Source of the DNA: Baffinella frigidus
Taxonomy: Eukaryota > Cryptophyceae > Cryptomonadales > Baffinellaceae
Assembly (NCBI GenBank): GCA_026770585.1
Contig: MU646360.1
Location: 11,021-23,243 of the forward strand
Length of the DNA stretch: 12,223 nt
Reading direction: 5' to 3'
Made by a program: the position numbers and the translations under genes. A model generated the notes under the pieces. That model searched no databases. It saw only the letters and a list, made by a program, of their open reading frames with translations, and was not told the origin of the DNA. Shown one piece after another: positions 11,765 through 12,223 of the stretch. Every line of letters begins with the position of its first letter. The stretch's first letter is position 1.

Positions 11765-11919
11765 TAACGTCCTGAAAACCGGGTAGTTACGCCTACGGTA
11801 TTGCCTACCGTAGGCCGTAGGGTCCCTAGGACCTAATGTTTCATAGGACCCCCCCCTGAGCCCCTACGGCCTAACGTAGGCAATACCATAGTCACAACTA
11901 CCCGGTTTTCAGGACGTTA
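11765..11919 (+). mobile_element. F2 palindromic element, most complete copy
   Basis: The arms TAACGTCCTGAAAACCGGGT, AGTTACGCCTACGGTATTGC, CTAC (11765-11808) and 11876-11919 are complementary with about four mismatches in 44. The core contains CCGTAGGGTCCCTAGGACCT, AATGTTTCATAGGACC and a C8 run. The 5834 element carries the same end and core in reverse, and the shared flank GCCTATGAAC suggests the true right terminus is near 11929. It is non-coding, and mobility is inferred from dispersion and shape. Confidence 0.9.
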
Positions 11920-11946
11920 GCCTATGAACTTCCCGCCCCCTGCCGT

Positions 11947-12223
11947 CGCCCCTGAAGCCTCTACAGGATCACTTCGATCAACCCCCCCCCCCTACCCTCG
12001 GCACAAAAGGCTTTTAGCCCTGGATGGCTTCCTCACCCCCCTCAGGCATTCCCTGGCGCATGGTTTTTACAATGCACGGAGTTGAAAGACTTTTAGATTG
12101 ACATTTTCCCCCCCCCCCCCTGTTTGTACCGTGCAACTGTCTGTAAGGGTTATACCCCCCCCCCCCCCCCCTCGCCCCTAAAGCCGCCACAGGCCCGGTT
12201 TGATCCAACCCCCCCCCCCCCCC
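11947..12223 (+). repeat. Duplicated module ending in long C runs
   Basis: CGCCCCTGAAGCCTCTACAG, GATCACTTCGATCAA then C11 (11947-11992) is repeated with substitutions as CGCCCCTAAAGCCGCCACAG, GCCCGGTTTGATCCAA then C15 (12173-12223). The offset is 226 bp. Between them are further C13 (12108-12120) and C17 (12155-12171) runs. No gene is visible; a minus-strand open frame at 12014-12208 is built largely on the C runs. The window ends within a homopolymer, so assembly uncertainty here is real. Confidence 0.8.

Overview
This window looks like intergenic, repeat-dominated nuclear DNA from a eukaryote, probably subtelomeric. I find no protein-coding gene, rRNA, tRNA or CRISPR array that I can defend. 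The lineage clue is a telomere-type heptamer: clean CCCTAAA arrays near 2.4 kb and long TTTAGGG-like arrays at 8.07-8.97 kb and 10.15-10.36 kb. TTTAGGG telomeres are known from land plants, many green algae, brown algae and oomycetes, dinoflagellates, and apicomplexans and their chromerid relatives. With the dense short inverted-repeat elements, an algal or alveolate nuclear genome seems plausible, but the sequence does not settle the species.

Layout. 0-1.5 kb: GC-rich non-coding DNA with short perfect hairpins, a degenerate ~165-175 bp duplication and a CAGC/CCCG simple repeat that folds on itself. 1.5-4.3 kb: a family of ~100 bp repeats (called F1 here; six copies, two fused head to head as a fold-back), an interstitial CCCTAAA tract flanked by direct repeats, a 139 bp terminal-inverted-repeat element, and a perfect 51-nt hairpin at 3864-3914. 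4.7-6.0 kb: a ~500 bp fold-back with ~200 bp arms, a 140 bp MITE-like element with 35 bp inverted ends, and a truncated element of family F2. 6.0-8.0 kb: a cluster of about ten complete or partial copies of a TA-flanked, CAGGGGTACC-ended family (F4), interleaved with 105 bp elements of a second TA-flanked family (F5). Neighbouring copies of the two families often share one TA.

8.07-10.4 kb: degenerate telomere-like heptamers sorted into homogeneous blocks (TTTAGGG, TTTGGGG, TTGGGGG, TGTAGGG), a 44-45 bp satellite interrupted by a 149 bp inverted-repeat element, and a composite repeat that carries TTTCGGG heptamers. 10.4-11.6 kb: a ~22 bp TGTGTCC-type minisatellite nested in three copies of a ~100 bp unit, with an (AC)n/(TG)n hairpin and an inserted 150 bp near-perfect palindrome. 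11.76-12.22 kb: the most complete F2 element, then a duplicated module ending in long C homopolymers. The window itself stops inside a C run.

The unifying observation is that several families with unrelated ends (F2, F4, F5 and the elements at 2920 and 9056) share the same core vocabulary: CCTACnGTAGG-type palindromes next to TCCTAGGA. None encodes a transposase here. If mobile, they would have to be non-autonomous and moved by an enzyme encoded elsewhere. All open frames of 60-170 codons fall on repeats or lack any domain, and I treat them as non-genic.
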